Part shown: in pieces, positions 12,190 through 22,640 of the stretch
Position numbering within the stretch: position 1 is the first letter of the stretch
How the letters are laid out: each line of letters begins with the position of its first letter
Source: Chromobotia macracanthus
Lineage: Eukaryota > Chordata > Actinopteri > Cypriniformes > Botiidae
Direction: 5' to 3'
Length of the DNA stretch: 64,000 nt
Assembly (NCBI GenBank): GCA_036877525.1
Contig: JAZGTH010000008.1
Span: forward strand, 1,888,001 to 1,952,000
Translations under genes and position numbers: made by a program
Notes under the pieces: model-generated
Told to the model about the DNA's origin: nothing
Seen by the model: only the letters and a program-made list of their open reading frames with translations
The model's database searches: none

Positions 12190-13276
12190 TGTGGCCAAGA
12201 AGTTGTCAGGGCAGAATGACACACCTGCACAAAAACTGCCCACACCTTCCACCGACCAGGCGCTCTGTCTGTCTCCAGCCGTAGTGAGGAAGACCCTGTC
12301 TAGGATTAACCCCCGCAAGGCTACGGGTCCTGACAACATACCTGGCCGTGTACTGAGAGACTGTGCTGCACAGCTGACAGATGTCCTAACAGATATCTTC
12401 AACATCTCGCTGAGCCAGGCAGTCGTCCCCACGTGTCTCAAGTCCACAACCATCATACCGGTACCTAAGAAATCACCTGTGTCCTGTCTGAATGACTATC
12501 GTCCCATAGCACTGACTCCAATCATGATGAAGTGCTTTGAGAGATTAGTCATGAATCACATAAAAACCAGCCTCCCCAACACACTCGACCCGCTCCAGTT
12601 TGCATACCGTCCAAACCGCTCTACGGATGATGCAATTTCCTCCACCCTCCACCTGGCTCTTACCCACTTAGACCAGAAGAACACTTATGTAAGAATGCTG
12701 TTCATTGACTTCAGCTCAGCATTCAACACAATAATCCCACAACAGCTCATGAATAAATTACACCTGCTGGGCCTTAACAACTCTCTCTGTAACTGGATTC
12801 TGGACTTTTTAACTGAAAGACCCCAGTCAGTCCGTGTCGGCCACAACACCTCGAGCACTACCACACTGAGCACAGGTGCCCCACAAGGCTGTGTGCTCAG
12901 CCCGCTGCTCTTCACACTGCTGACCCACGACTGCACTGCCAAGTTCAGCTCCAACCACATCATCAAGTTCGCTGATGACACAACGGTGGTAGGTCTCATC
13001 AGCAACAACGATGAAACGCACTACAGAGAGGAAGTGGCACAGCTAGCGGCATGGTGTGGCGCGAACAACCTGTCCCTCAATGTGGAGAAGACAAAGGAGG
13101 TTGTGATGGACCTCAGGAGAAACTCCACTGACCACCCCCCACTGACCATCGACAACTCGACTGTGGAGAGAGTCAGCAGCACTAAATTCCTGGGGGTGCA
13201 CATCACAGAGGATCTCACCTGGACCACCAACACCACGTCACTCTCCAAAAAGGCACAACAGCGCCTACACTTTCAG
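12190..13276 (+). mobile_element. LINE RT fragment, 3' truncated, near-identical to copy at 1
   Basis: A continuous frame encodes the RT from its N-terminal part (RKTLSRINPRKATGPDNIPG) through motif A (IDFSSAFNTI), GAPQGCVLSP and FADD, ending abruptly after KKAQQRLHF at 13276. There it joins unrelated sequence, and the frame runs on by chance to 13318. Over the shared 569 bases I count only two differences from the copy at 1-569. LINEs usually lose the 5' end, so loss of the 3' end implies a later deletion or rearrangement. No true ATG start is present. Confidence 0.9.
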
Positions 13277-13319
13277 AACCTACAGAACCATTTGATCAAT
13301 CATCTACATGTTATATAAC

Positions 13320-14310
13320 AAATTTTGTACAAATCAGATAAATTTCTGATTTGTTTCGAGGACCTTCAAAAAGTAGGTTTTTGAATAAAATTCAATGTGG
13401 CTGACAGAAAGTATTGTAGAATATGTCAAATTTAATATCGTATAAGCCAACAAATCTAATGATGTAAGTTAAATGACAATATGTTGATCACTAGGTGGCA
13501 CTGACCTAAAACTTTACAGATCCTCTCAAAACATGACCTTGATAAACCATACCAAGTTTCGTAAAGATGCGTTCACATATTCATAAAATACAACATTTTT
13601 TGACAAAAATCAAAATGGCTGATGCCCAAGTTGTTCAACTTGGCATGCCTCAAGGAATCTAATGAGACCACCCTCATGATTTTAGGACAAAATTCAAAAG
13701 TTCTAAGCAAAAATAGCCATTTTTTTTCTTCAACATCAGTAGGTGGCACTGTGACAAAACTGCATGTATCTCCAGGTACCAAATCATTGTGAAGATACAG
13801 CCTCACGTCCATTTTTGCATGACCTTCATCTAATTAGTTTGTGCATTATTTGAGAACAGTTGGGTCTATTAAAAATGTATTTGTCATGTCATCTCTAGGC
13901 GCTACCAAATTTCATGCAAATTGGAAAAAGTAGTTCTTTTCCAATTTTTCCAAAGTTCTATATCTTTGTGTTGTGAGTGTTTCTAGATGCTACATAGCAA
14001 ATTCCATGCAAATCGGACAAACACTGTAGGAGGAGTTCAAAAAAGCAGGTTTTCAATATAAATTAAAATAGCAGACAGGAAGTAGTTGTAGTAGGACAAA
14101 TTCGGTATCATAGTACTCTGCATAAGCCAAAGAATCTAAAGGAAATTTGCATGAAAATGTTGTTTAAATTATAAGCATTTTTGTACATTTTGTTATATCT
14201 TTTGACCACTAGGTGGTGCAGGCCTCAAACTTTATTTTGTTGATGACCCATACCAAGTTTCATAATGATTCGCAGTTGTGTTTGTTGAATATTACAATTT
14301 ACAACAAAAT
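13320..14310. repeat. Internally repeated AT-rich non-coding block
   Basis: Two diverged copies of one motif series lie about 700 bases apart. Each has GTAGGTTTT/GCAGGTTTT, a GGC.GACAG.AAGTA block, TAAGCCAA.GAATCTAA, CACTAGGTGG, and CATACCAAGTTTC with GATGCG/GATTCG. The series occur at about 13370-13580 and 14045-14275. A third TAGGTGGCACTGTGAC lies at 13740. No coding sequence is evident. It is probably a non-autonomous dispersed element, but the family is not identified. Confidence 0.55.
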
Positions 14311-14706
14311 TCAAAATGGTCAAAATGTCATGGGTGTCTCTAAATGCTACATACCAAATTTCAAATTTCGTGTTTCTGAAATTGCAATGTGTTGAGCTCT
14401 CTCTTGGCCAAGATAAATAACTCATTATCAAGGCTGGACTCACAATTTGGCTTTTCACTTAATTTGCTAGGCCAAGTTTCATTGATTAAATAGCCCTGCC
14501 CAATTTAAGGAAAGGTGTCATTTAATTAGCTAAATTATATGTCAGTCATGTTGATGTTTGCTGATGATGTCACGTTTAGGGCTGTTGAAACCTGTTGAAA
14601 ATGGAATTGCTATGGAATACTAATATTTGTAACACTTTCCAATAAGGTTGCATTTGTTAACAATATTGAATGCATGATCTAACCTGAAATAACAATTAAC
14701 ATCTTT

Positions 14707-14950
14707 GGTTACGTATGTAAACTTCATTCCCTGATGGAGGGAACGAGATGTTGTGTTGATGTATTGACACTAAGGGTTCAACCTTGAAAGACCAGTCACT
14801 CTGCTTTTTATATAAAACCACTCATTCAAGTTTGTGCTGAGGACCCTAATGTCATCGACACAACATTGAGTGACCGACTGAAAGGGAATGTCCCTCGTTC
14901 CCTAATAGAGGTTGTGTCGATGACAACACTAAGAGTTCACTCTTGGGAGC
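14707..14950. mobile_element. DIRS-type palindromic terminal repeat copy
   Basis: It starts GGTTACGTATGTAAAC, followed by TTCATTCCCTGATGGAGGGAACGAGATGTTGTG. Further on are the inverted words CATCGACACAACATTGAGTG and GGGAATGTCCCTCGTTCCC. The same opening is found at 29110 and at 57786, next to the DIRS element. I infer a solo terminal repeat or small non-autonomous derivative. The right border is uncertain. Confidence 0.55.
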
Positions 14951-15184
14951 CCAAAAAGGGTTTTCCCACACTTTATCTTACCTTGATAACTTTGATTGAT
15001 TTTTACTGAAATTGTTCCCAGGCCAGGCAAATCATCATTATAAGGTATGATCTTCTCTCCAATTATCTCAGCTTGTATCACTAATTAAAGAACAGTCAGT
15101 TACTAGTCCATGATGACAAAAGCTTAAATATTCAGCTTTATCGTTAAGGGATAATTTCATTAATGCGGTAAAAACTTAATATAG

Positions 15185-15480
15185 TCTTTGTTTAATTCTT
15201 AGATCTCAGTGCCATCTTTGATACAGTTGATCATGAGCTCCTGCACAATGGCAGAACTGGGGCAGCCTATCATGCCCAGTTCTAGACTGGTTAAAGTTCT
15301 TCATAAGCAGTAAAGAAGACAATGTTGCTTTAGGTGCACAAGTCTCTAGTTATCCTTTGATAACTTGTGGTGTCTTCCAAGGCTCAGATCTGGGTTGTTT
15401 ATTATTTAATCTAAATGTTTCCAGTGGCTGGCTTAATGAATCAATACAACATATTTTATTAATATGCAGACACAAATGTA
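15185..15480 (+). pseudogene. LINE RT fragment (L2-like), decayed
   Basis: Translation shows DLSAIFDTVDHELLH (RT motif A region) near 15205. After frameshifts and stops it shows a remnant of the following motif (CTTGTGGTGTCTTCCAAGGCTCAGATCTGG, about 15366). There are no ends and no endonuclease. Clearly LINE-derived but heavily mutated. Confidence 0.65.
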
Positions 15481-16046
15481 TTTGTCATTTATATTTCTAC
15501 ATTATATAATTTAACTGTGCTAACTATTATTTAACTGGCATGTTTTCTATTTCAAAGTATTTAGCATTGAACTACATAAGAACTCTAGTTAATGAATAAT
15601 AGAAACTTCAGTTTCTTTAAAGACAGCTAGGAGATGTCATAATTGTTTTCTTGAACAAAGACTGGAATGCCAAACCAGCCCAAATGCATTGAAGCAGGTT
15701 TTAATTTAGACAAACTGTAGCCCTCCACAACACTGGACTAAAAACACTGATTTAAATTTGGATTTATTAAATAGATTTGCTTAATTTACGGATAATTCCT
15801 TTCTAGCTTTAATATGGTCACTAAATGCAGAATGCAGAAACCTTTTTTATTTCTGCAGTGTATGTCATTAATTATAAAAACAATTTTAAATGTAATTACA
15901 ATTCTCAAAGTTAACCAAAGCATGTAAGTGACTTGGCAGAATTATCACAATATTTAATTAAGCCAAGTGCTCCTTGCCAAATAACTGGTATCATTTTGCT
16001 GTTAAAGTTTTTAGAAAAAGATAATGATATAAAATCTTTGACATAC

Positions 16047-16182
16047 CTATTTCAGACATGCAGAACAGCTTTTGAGGATGTTCTGGTACACAGCTGCAGC
16101 CCTCTGCCTCTTGTTTATTCAGCCTTATGGTCAGGAAGATCAGCAGCCCAAAGGTCAAAACACCAGATAGTGTGACACCCAT
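16047..16182 (-). CDS. TIMP-family metalloproteinase inhibitor, first coding exon
   Basis: On the minus strand an ATG at 16182 opens a hydrophobic signal peptide (SGVLTFGLLIFLTI). It is followed by the TIMP N-terminal signature C-x-C-V-P-x-H-P-Q-x-x-F-C (CSCVPEHPQKLFC). In TIMPs the first cysteine becomes the free N-terminus that chelates the metalloproteinase zinc. The exon ends ATAG before a GTATGT donor, in phase 1. As I recall, TIMP genes split at this same place and phase. A GC box (CCGCCCCT) lies about 165 bases upstream of the ATG, at 16346. I see no exon 2 below 16047, so the rest is far away, lost, or missed. Which TIMP paralogue it is cannot be told. Confidence 0.65.
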
Positions 16183-17036
16183 GATCACACTTACAATCTG
16201 CAGCAAAAACTAAATTAAATATTTTGATTGGGCCTGATTTAGCTAGTGATAGCAATTTATCCTCTTCACTATGTTGTGATCTTCACTCTCGAAAGAAATA
16301 GTTGTCTTTTGTTTAATAGTTCACATCTGTCTGAGCAAAAAGGACCCGCCCCTCTAACTAAACAACCCTAATCCCTCCCACACTCTTGTTTGCTTATGAA
16401 ACATTTGCATATTTAAAGATTTAATCATAATGATCTTTAAAATAAGACAATAAAATCATTAACTTTATCATTAACAACTTTAATGAACCATTAAACAAAT
16501 TTTCCAGTGCTGTGTTTTTTTAATAATTTTTTATCTTTTACCAAATTAATTTAAAGCATTTTTAGCTGGTAATAGATTAAAAAAAATATCTTGCCGAACT
16601 ACACCAAAAATTATGGATCCAGTTTTGTCTGTGCTGATGATCCTACAGATCCAAGGTTCAGATTCAGTTTAGATTCAGTTCTCGCATTAGGTCTCACGAG
16701 ACTGTCCTTCAACAGGAAAATGACAACTCAAAGCAGACAGAAGACGAAGTCATGATAGAATAAATTGATCAGTTTATTTAATAATATTTTATCATTTTAG
16801 ATGCATTCTCTAACAAGAAACAAATTTACAAGACATTATTATAATGCTTCAAAACGTTGTCCAGTAACTCTATTGAAAATCATTAGATTAAAGCCTTTAC
16901 CTTATTTCTACTTGTGAAGACAATACAGCACACAATATAAAATTAAACAACAGTAATAGAAATAATGAAAAATAAACAAATAATCGGAAAAATAGAAAAA
17001 TAATAACACCTACAGGAATAAGAAAATAAGAAATGA

Positions 17037-17103
17037 AATACAACACAAATGTCAAATGTCTGTACTCAACACAATACAACACAGATGTCAAATGTCTGTA
17101 CTG
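17037..17103. repeat. Short tandem duplication
   Basis: AATACAACACAAATGTCAAATG..TCTGTACT is repeated about 37 bases later with one change (AAATG to AGATG). It lies in AT-rich sequence between 16183 and 17715 in which I see no other feature. Confidence 0.7.
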
Positions 17104-17715
17104 TCAGGATAGTTTCAGTCACCTCTCAGATAACACACTCAGATCCTAAGATCCTTCACTGAAGGGATGAATTAAGTTTAATTTCTTGATAGAATTAATG
17201 AGTGTGGATCAAAAGGGCAAACATTCAGGTTTCACAATTGAGTTTTTTATTTGTTATTTTATGTTATAAAAGCCACAGGCTACACATCTATTTATGTAAT
17301 CCACAATATACTGTACAAAGCACACACAGTCATTTTACAGCCACATAGTTCAGTAAAAGGCGTTTTATCAAAACAAAATCAAAAACAAAAAAAGTCCTTT
17401 TTGAGTCATGTGGCACATGGCAGCAAATTGGTTGTAAAGCAGTGCGCAGAAAATTTTGTATTTTGTAGTTCATCTTGACTGTAACACGTAGAGACAGGGA
17501 AACGTTTTCATGTATATGGAATTGAGATCATGTGCTGAAGAAAGGAAAGATAACTAATCAACTTCTACAAGCAAAGAAATGTAGAGTGGGCATTTCCTGT
17601 TAAATATCAACTTCAAGGTACAACCTAAAGAAGATGAAACTATGCAATAAAATATGCAGCTCATATAGTGTATCTGTGATGTCAGCTTTAATTACTGTAT
17701 ATTCATTGTTTTCAG

Positions 17716-18070
17716 GAGATGCTGCAGTTGGTGATGGAGTCACCAGGCCCTTTTTCTCTACAGTTCTTGAAAAACTCAAGTATGGTTTCAGTTTGAACTT
17801 GGGTATGCAGTTTAATAGTTGCACTGCAAAAGTTACATTTTGAATAATTGTTTTGATGAGATTTATCTAATGCTGATTTGGAATTAAATTAACAGGAAAT
17901 ATGGGAGATACTTGCCTGTTTGAGGGCGAGCTAGACCACTTGGTGCCCTCATCATCTCAATTCCTTATTAAAAGTGATCTCTTCCTAGTAGCGGGGTAAA
18001 TGTGACTTTGCAACTGGAGGAGTGCCCAGATGTTGACATACGAGAGACCATCAACTTAGTATATGTATTT
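17716..18070 (+). pseudogene. HECT-domain-like gene fragment
   Basis: Two exon-like blocks have splice signals. 17716-17802 follows TTTTCAG and precedes GTATGC (GDAAVGDGVTRPFFSTVLEK). 17896-17995 follows TTAACAG and precedes GTAAAT (CLFEGELDHLVPSSSQFL, then DLFLVAG). They resemble the start of a HECT ubiquitin-ligase domain as found in an expanded fish family annotated as G2/M phase-specific E3 ligase-like. From 18002 the segment VTLQLEECPDVDIRETINL also fits that family, but the intervening 30 or so residues are gone. The active-site cysteine region is absent. Probably a pseudogene fragment; family call moderately sure. Confidence 0.55.
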
Positions 18071-19050
18071 GTAGAGACTTGGTCTTGCTTTGGAAGATGT
18101 TTTGTCCCATTTGGAATTTATTACTATTATTGTTGTTGTTGCTGTTTATTGTTGTTATATTTATTTATTAGCTCAGTGGACAGTTTCCATTGAATGAGTA
18201 TAGTAAATCAGTATAGTAAAGTCCTGGAACTGTGTTTGTCTTGGGATCTTCCTGGTCCAACAGAAGAAAATAGAAGGTGGCTTTATGAACGTCTGCTGTC
18301 ACATGCAGTAATTAAAATTTGTAGTTAGTGTTTCTGACAATGGAAAGTGCCCACATTTCAATACATATCAATTATGTTTTGCAAATAATTTTATCTGAAT
18401 ACTGCATTTTTTAATTATGCTTCTAATGGCACTGTTATACAGGTGTAAGAATAGCTTTATACTTGTTTACAGTTTAGATTGCATTTTTGTAATCATTCCT
18501 GATCTTTCTCACAGAGCTATACAACGTTATGTTAAGGGGTATTCTGATTCTTTTAGTTTATGACTGTTTCAAATGTTGAGATTTTCTTGTAAACTTCTTT
18601 GAGACAGCAGGATTTATGTTGTATTGATGTTGTGCCCAACTTTTCCCTTCTGTGATTTTGTTCATTGGATTTTACTCCCATTGTGTGAATTCCAGTCTGC
18701 AGTTATGTTCTGTGTGTTCTTTGTAAGATGTCAAATTGTAAAATTTGTAAAATTCTAATTATAAGAATGTTAACAGGAGGACAAGAGCAACATGCACTGG
18801 GTGTGGATTTTTTTTTTTTTGGTAATCAAAAACCTTTAGGTACCTGTTCCCAGAACTGTCTGCTTGCTGATATTGTAGTTTGAACTTTGAATGTAATTAA
18901 ATTTTTCAGCTTCTTTCATCCACACCCCTGAAGACAACTATGTTGTAGCTAAAAGAAGAATATTCATACAAATGTTTTAAAAATCCCACATATCTCTCTC
19001 GTAAGCAGTGCAGTAAGCAGTAACTGAGAAAACAAGCCAAACTTACCAAA
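18071..19050. other. AT-rich intergenic sequence
   Basis: It contains a TTG-rich simple stretch (18128-18150) and otherwise nothing I can support as a gene or element. Confidence 0.4.
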
Positions 19051-19208
19051 TCAATTTATGACTTGGTGTTTGTGTTGCTTTACATCTGTCACACAATCAT
19101 CTAACTCTTCGTCCGTGACACTGCTATATCGTGCCTGAATGGAGAGGTTACACTCAACCATTCGTCTGAATACTGTGCGTGTGCTTACTCCAATCACGCT
19201 AGCAATCA
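19051..19208 (-). pseudogene. Fragment of integrase-like transposon protein (HTH part)
   Basis: The minus-strand frame reads IASVIGVSTRTVFRRM, then YSSVTDEELDDCVTDVKQ. This resembles the helix-turn-helix and linker ahead of an integrase core in a widespread fish and invertebrate transposon-derived family. It begins at an acceptor-like TTCTGTTCCAG and ends in a TGA at 19051. The integrase catalytic core is absent. It may be an isolated exon or a relic; assignment is by recollection of the family pattern. Confidence 0.4.
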
Positions 19209-19439
19209 CTGGAACAGAACAGTTCATGTCAATATTGAACTTTTAACAATGAAACAGTGTGTGAAATGTTTTCAATTGAAAAATTCACTGTTTATATATA
19301 CAACCAGGTTAAATTGCAGCGCACAAAAATGCAAGCCCTGAAAATATGATGCATGAAAATGCAAGCACTGTTAATGCAATGCGTTTTTTATTTTTGCAGT
19401 TCAGCATGCTTTTTATTTCAAATACTTTTGACATTAATT

Positions 19440-20390
19440 TACTTCCATACTAGAGATAGGCCTTGTCCTATTGCATACAGTACATACAGCTTCCAATGAC
19501 AATAAACTAAAGCAGTCCTCAGGTCAAATGCTTGATTTGCTCAAAATATTGCCATTTCTGTTGGATGTAATTAAAGGTAGTGCATATTTTTTACTTCTGG
19601 AGAGCTTTCAGATTTTGTTTACACCTGTTATATGTCTTACGACTATTGACAAGTTGAAAGTACTTATCAAACAGCATCTTAAACATTTTAAGGACCTTTT
19701 CTCAGATTACAATATTACACCTAAACAACATTACTTGATTCATGTTCCATCCCAGATGAAACTGTTGGGACCAATGCTCCATCAAATACATGAGATTTGA
19801 ATCCAAACATTGTTTTTTTTTAATGGGTTTCAAAAGTAAATTTCAAAAATGTCTGCAAGTCCTGATTAGGTATAATCAAATGTTTGAATGCTGTCAGAAT
19901 GTGAATAGTTCCAACCACCCCATTTTTACTAGTGAATGTGTGTTTGGACCAGTATCCAAAAGTAAAAAACATGCTGTATTTAAAAGGAAAAGTAAAGGAC
20001 TATGTTGGAGTTGATCAGGTAAACCATGCAGTGTCTGTTAAGTGGATTACTTTGAATGGTAACAAATACATTTGTGAAGAAACTACTTGTATGACAAATT
20101 CTAGTAGCCTGTCCGAATTTGGACTTGTGAGGAACATTTATGTCATATATTCATCTTTGTATTGTTTTGAGTGTCAGAAGTACAGTATTGTCTGTTTTGA
20201 CAGAGACTATATCTTATAAAATTGAGGTTCCCAACCTGGAAGAGGGAACTGAACTCATAAACGCAGAAAACCTTGTAGATTTCACACCTTATTACATTTT
20301 CAATCACAAGGACATGACATATGTCCCTATGAAATATTACCTTGGAGATGTGAACGAATTACATAAAGTTTGTGAGAAACATGTGTAAGA
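19440..20390 (+). pseudogene. Transposon-derived protein fragment (CACTA/EnSpm-like)
   Basis: Overlapping frames give FKDLFSDYNITPKQHYLIHVP, then (frame change near 19795) MRFESKHCFF. Later comes a C-terminal segment with ECVFGPVSKSKK and VKWITLNGNKYICEE, and a last piece ending VPMKYYLGDVNELHKVCEK. The KPKHH-like and MRFE.KH.FFK-like motifs are shared with proteins encoded by CACTA/EnSpm-like transposons and their fish derivatives. At least three frame changes and stops mean it is broken. No terminal repeats were seen. It could instead be a decayed host copy of the family. Confidence 0.45.
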
Positions 20391-21231
20391 AACTTGTGTG
20401 TTCTTTAAATTTGTGTGTTGACTTATTTGAAACGTATAACAAATTTGTTTATTCCATTTATCATTGTTTTAAAGGTATTTTCTGGGTTCAATACAAATTA
20501 AGCTCAGTCAGTAGCATAATGTTGATCAAACCTTTTTTTAAGAAGAAGAAAAAGTGAAAGTTATTTATTTTTGTGATAATCAGCGTTATGCAACAAATGC
20601 TGCTGATTAAGCATGACCTGTAATGAACCCAGAATATTCCTAACTTTTAATACTCGTGTTAAGTGCTGTCTGTTTTGACCGGGAGATATCTGTTAGATTG
20701 TGCTACATAAAATTCTGTAAATACAATTGTTGAATAAGTTGTTGATGATATGTCATTTGCTATTTTTCTTTTATTTCGATATGAAATAAATTAGAATTAA
20801 ACCACTTTTTAGCCAAGTGTTTCATGTTCACACAAGCAAGTTTTCTTGATTGTGTCTGCCAGTTTTTAATAATTCAATTATTTAAAAAAATCCTTTCTTA
20901 CGATTCTTGAAATAAGATTTTTTTAGAGGCGGTATTAGTCTTAAAATTACGTACGGCATTATGAAAGCAGCATTAAAAAACGCTTTTTTGCCTAATTAAT
21001 TGCTGTTGGGTGTATTTTTGCCGACTTTTGAACAGATTAATTAGCAAAAGTCCATCCGCAATTCGAGGGTCAATCATGGATTTATGTAAACATCGGATAC
21101 GAGCATTAAGATTTGCAGTGTAAACGCAGCCTTTGAGTGGGCTATACGATGATACGATAACGGACGGAACTGAAATCAACTTGTTTCTACGACTCAGTGG
21201 GACTGTTTTTCTAGAGCACAAACACAGAAAC
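20391..21231. other. AT-rich sequence, includes pdrg1 upstream region
   Basis: No gene was found. The last 200 bases before 21232 should hold the pdrg1 promoter and 5' UTR, but I see no strong TATA box or CpG island. Confidence 0.4.
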
Positions 21232-22289
21232 ATGGATGAGGGTGTGCAGCGAGTACTGCAGTACCTGACAGAGGTGGAGGAGGCTGCAGAAGATATATTT
21301 ACTGACAGACAGCAGGTGCTTTTAATTTACGTTAGATTAAATATAATAAACAACATGTCAACGTGAATTTCCTATTTAATTTAATTAAAAAAATGTTCAC
21401 AGATTGTGGATCTGGATCTGCGGAGAACCAGGAACCGAGAAGCACTGAACGCTTTACGAAACCAGTTACAACACGGCAAGTTCAAACGATTGTTTGTAGT
21501 ATTTTCACTGCAAATGCTTATAGCTTCTGAAAAATCAATCGTATACCTACTGTCTGACTTATTTTATTTTGTACCTCATTATTACAGTCGTTTAATTTTG
21601 CACGTTATTTTTAAACGCATTGTCCTATGTTTTATGTAATTTGCTCCGAACTGGACACATGCAGTATATATGTCATACAGTTATTAATATGCATTTGCAT
21701 CTTAATATTAATTATCTAATCTGTAATTGTTCCTTGCACTTCTGGTTAGTTGTTAATTGTATTTCATTTGAACTGTTGTTGTATTCTCCATAGTGACAAA
21801 AAAACATTTAATTTAATCTAGATAATGTTAAGGTGTGTTTTGGAAATATGTTCATCAAATTTCCTCAAGAAAATGCCAGGTCCATGATCCTTAAAGGTAA
21901 GAACGCCTTTAATTTAACAATACCCTTACTTCCAGATAATATATTTGGAGTTGTCCCTGTGTTTATGTGGTCTTTTCTCAACAGACCAGGAGCAACTTGA
22001 GAAGGAACTAAATGAGCTACGCAAACATCTAAAAGCAAAAGTAAATCGTCTCAATGAGCTACAAGGTAGAGCGTTATTATGCCTGTTGTTGTATAAATAT
22101 TGCCAAGGTCCAGCATGTTTGGTTATTGTTTTTTTTGTTTTTTTTATTTTAGTAGATATCAAAGAATATGTATTCACTGTTTCATTTGAGTTGTTTTCTT
22201 TAACAGGTAAGCCTGAACTTAGAGGATACAACCTTGCTCCTCTGAACAGCAACGAAATAAAGGCAATTAACAGCCTCATTAAAAAATGA
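21232..22289 (+). CDS. pdrg1: pdrg1, p53 and DNA damage-regulated protein 1, five exons
   Basis: PDRG1 is a small prefoldin-like subunit of the R2TP/URI prefoldin-like chaperone complex. Coding exons: 21232-21315, 21403-21475, 21822-21896, 21985-22065 and 22207-22289, giving 131 residues (about 133 in human, from memory). The start is MDEGVQRVLQYLTEVEEAAE. Also conserved are IVDLDLRRTRNREAL, VCFGNMFIKFP, LRKHLKAKVNRLNELQG and the end GYNLAPLNSNEIKAI. Helical, coiled-coil-prone ends flank a short beta-like centre, as in beta-prefoldins. All introns are short (87-346 bases). Intron 2 has a non-canonical GC donor (GCAAGT at 21476) with a normal AG acceptor. Exon phases join without a frame error. 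An AATAAA lies 150 bases past the stop. It appears intact and is the clearest host gene here. Confidence 0.95.
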
Positions 22290-22438
22290 TATTCATTAAC
22301 TCTTCAGGCTGAACAGAGGACTTAATGCTAAGTGTGTTGTTTTTGTTCTTAACCTGTAAGGATGTTGAAATCACACACAAACTGACTCTGTCATAGTTTT
22401 ATCTGCTTTTTTATTAAGTCATTTAACAAAATACATGG

Positions 22439-22444
22439 AATAAA
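22439..22444 (+). promoter_or_regulatory. pdrg1 polyadenylation signal
   Basis: AATAAA lies 150 bases after the pdrg1 stop codon, in an AT-rich 3' UTR. It is the first canonical signal downstream. Confidence 0.6.
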
Positions 22445-22504
22445 GAGAGAAATAACAAAATAATGCAGATGTTTTGATTGGTATCAGATTAATAGTATTT
22501 ATTT

Positions 22505-22640
22505 TATTTACATTTAGCAGACGCTTTTATCCAAAGCGACTTACAAAAGGACGAGAGCATTGAACATTTTGCCTTGCGAGCCAACAAGCCAAGTCTACAT
22601 AGCTACATTTAAAAGCGGACATTGTATTTTATTTTTTCAT
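22505..22640. repeat. Dispersed repeat with CGCTTTTATCCAAAGCG core
   Basis: ACATTTAGCAGACGCTTTTATCCAAAGCGACTTACAA is a very common fish repeat end. A diverged copy follows at 24010-24170 in the same orientation, sharing GAGAGCATT..CATTTTGCC and ACCAACAAGCC.AGTCTAC. The core is the reverse complement of the tail of the SINE at 35735-35770 and of the LINE end near 45955. The full element family is not identified. Confidence 0.65.

Noticed and set aside
12187..13248. Open frames antisense to the LINE RT
   Set aside because: Shadow frames; the same antisense frames occur opposite the copy at 1-948 and have no family resemblance.
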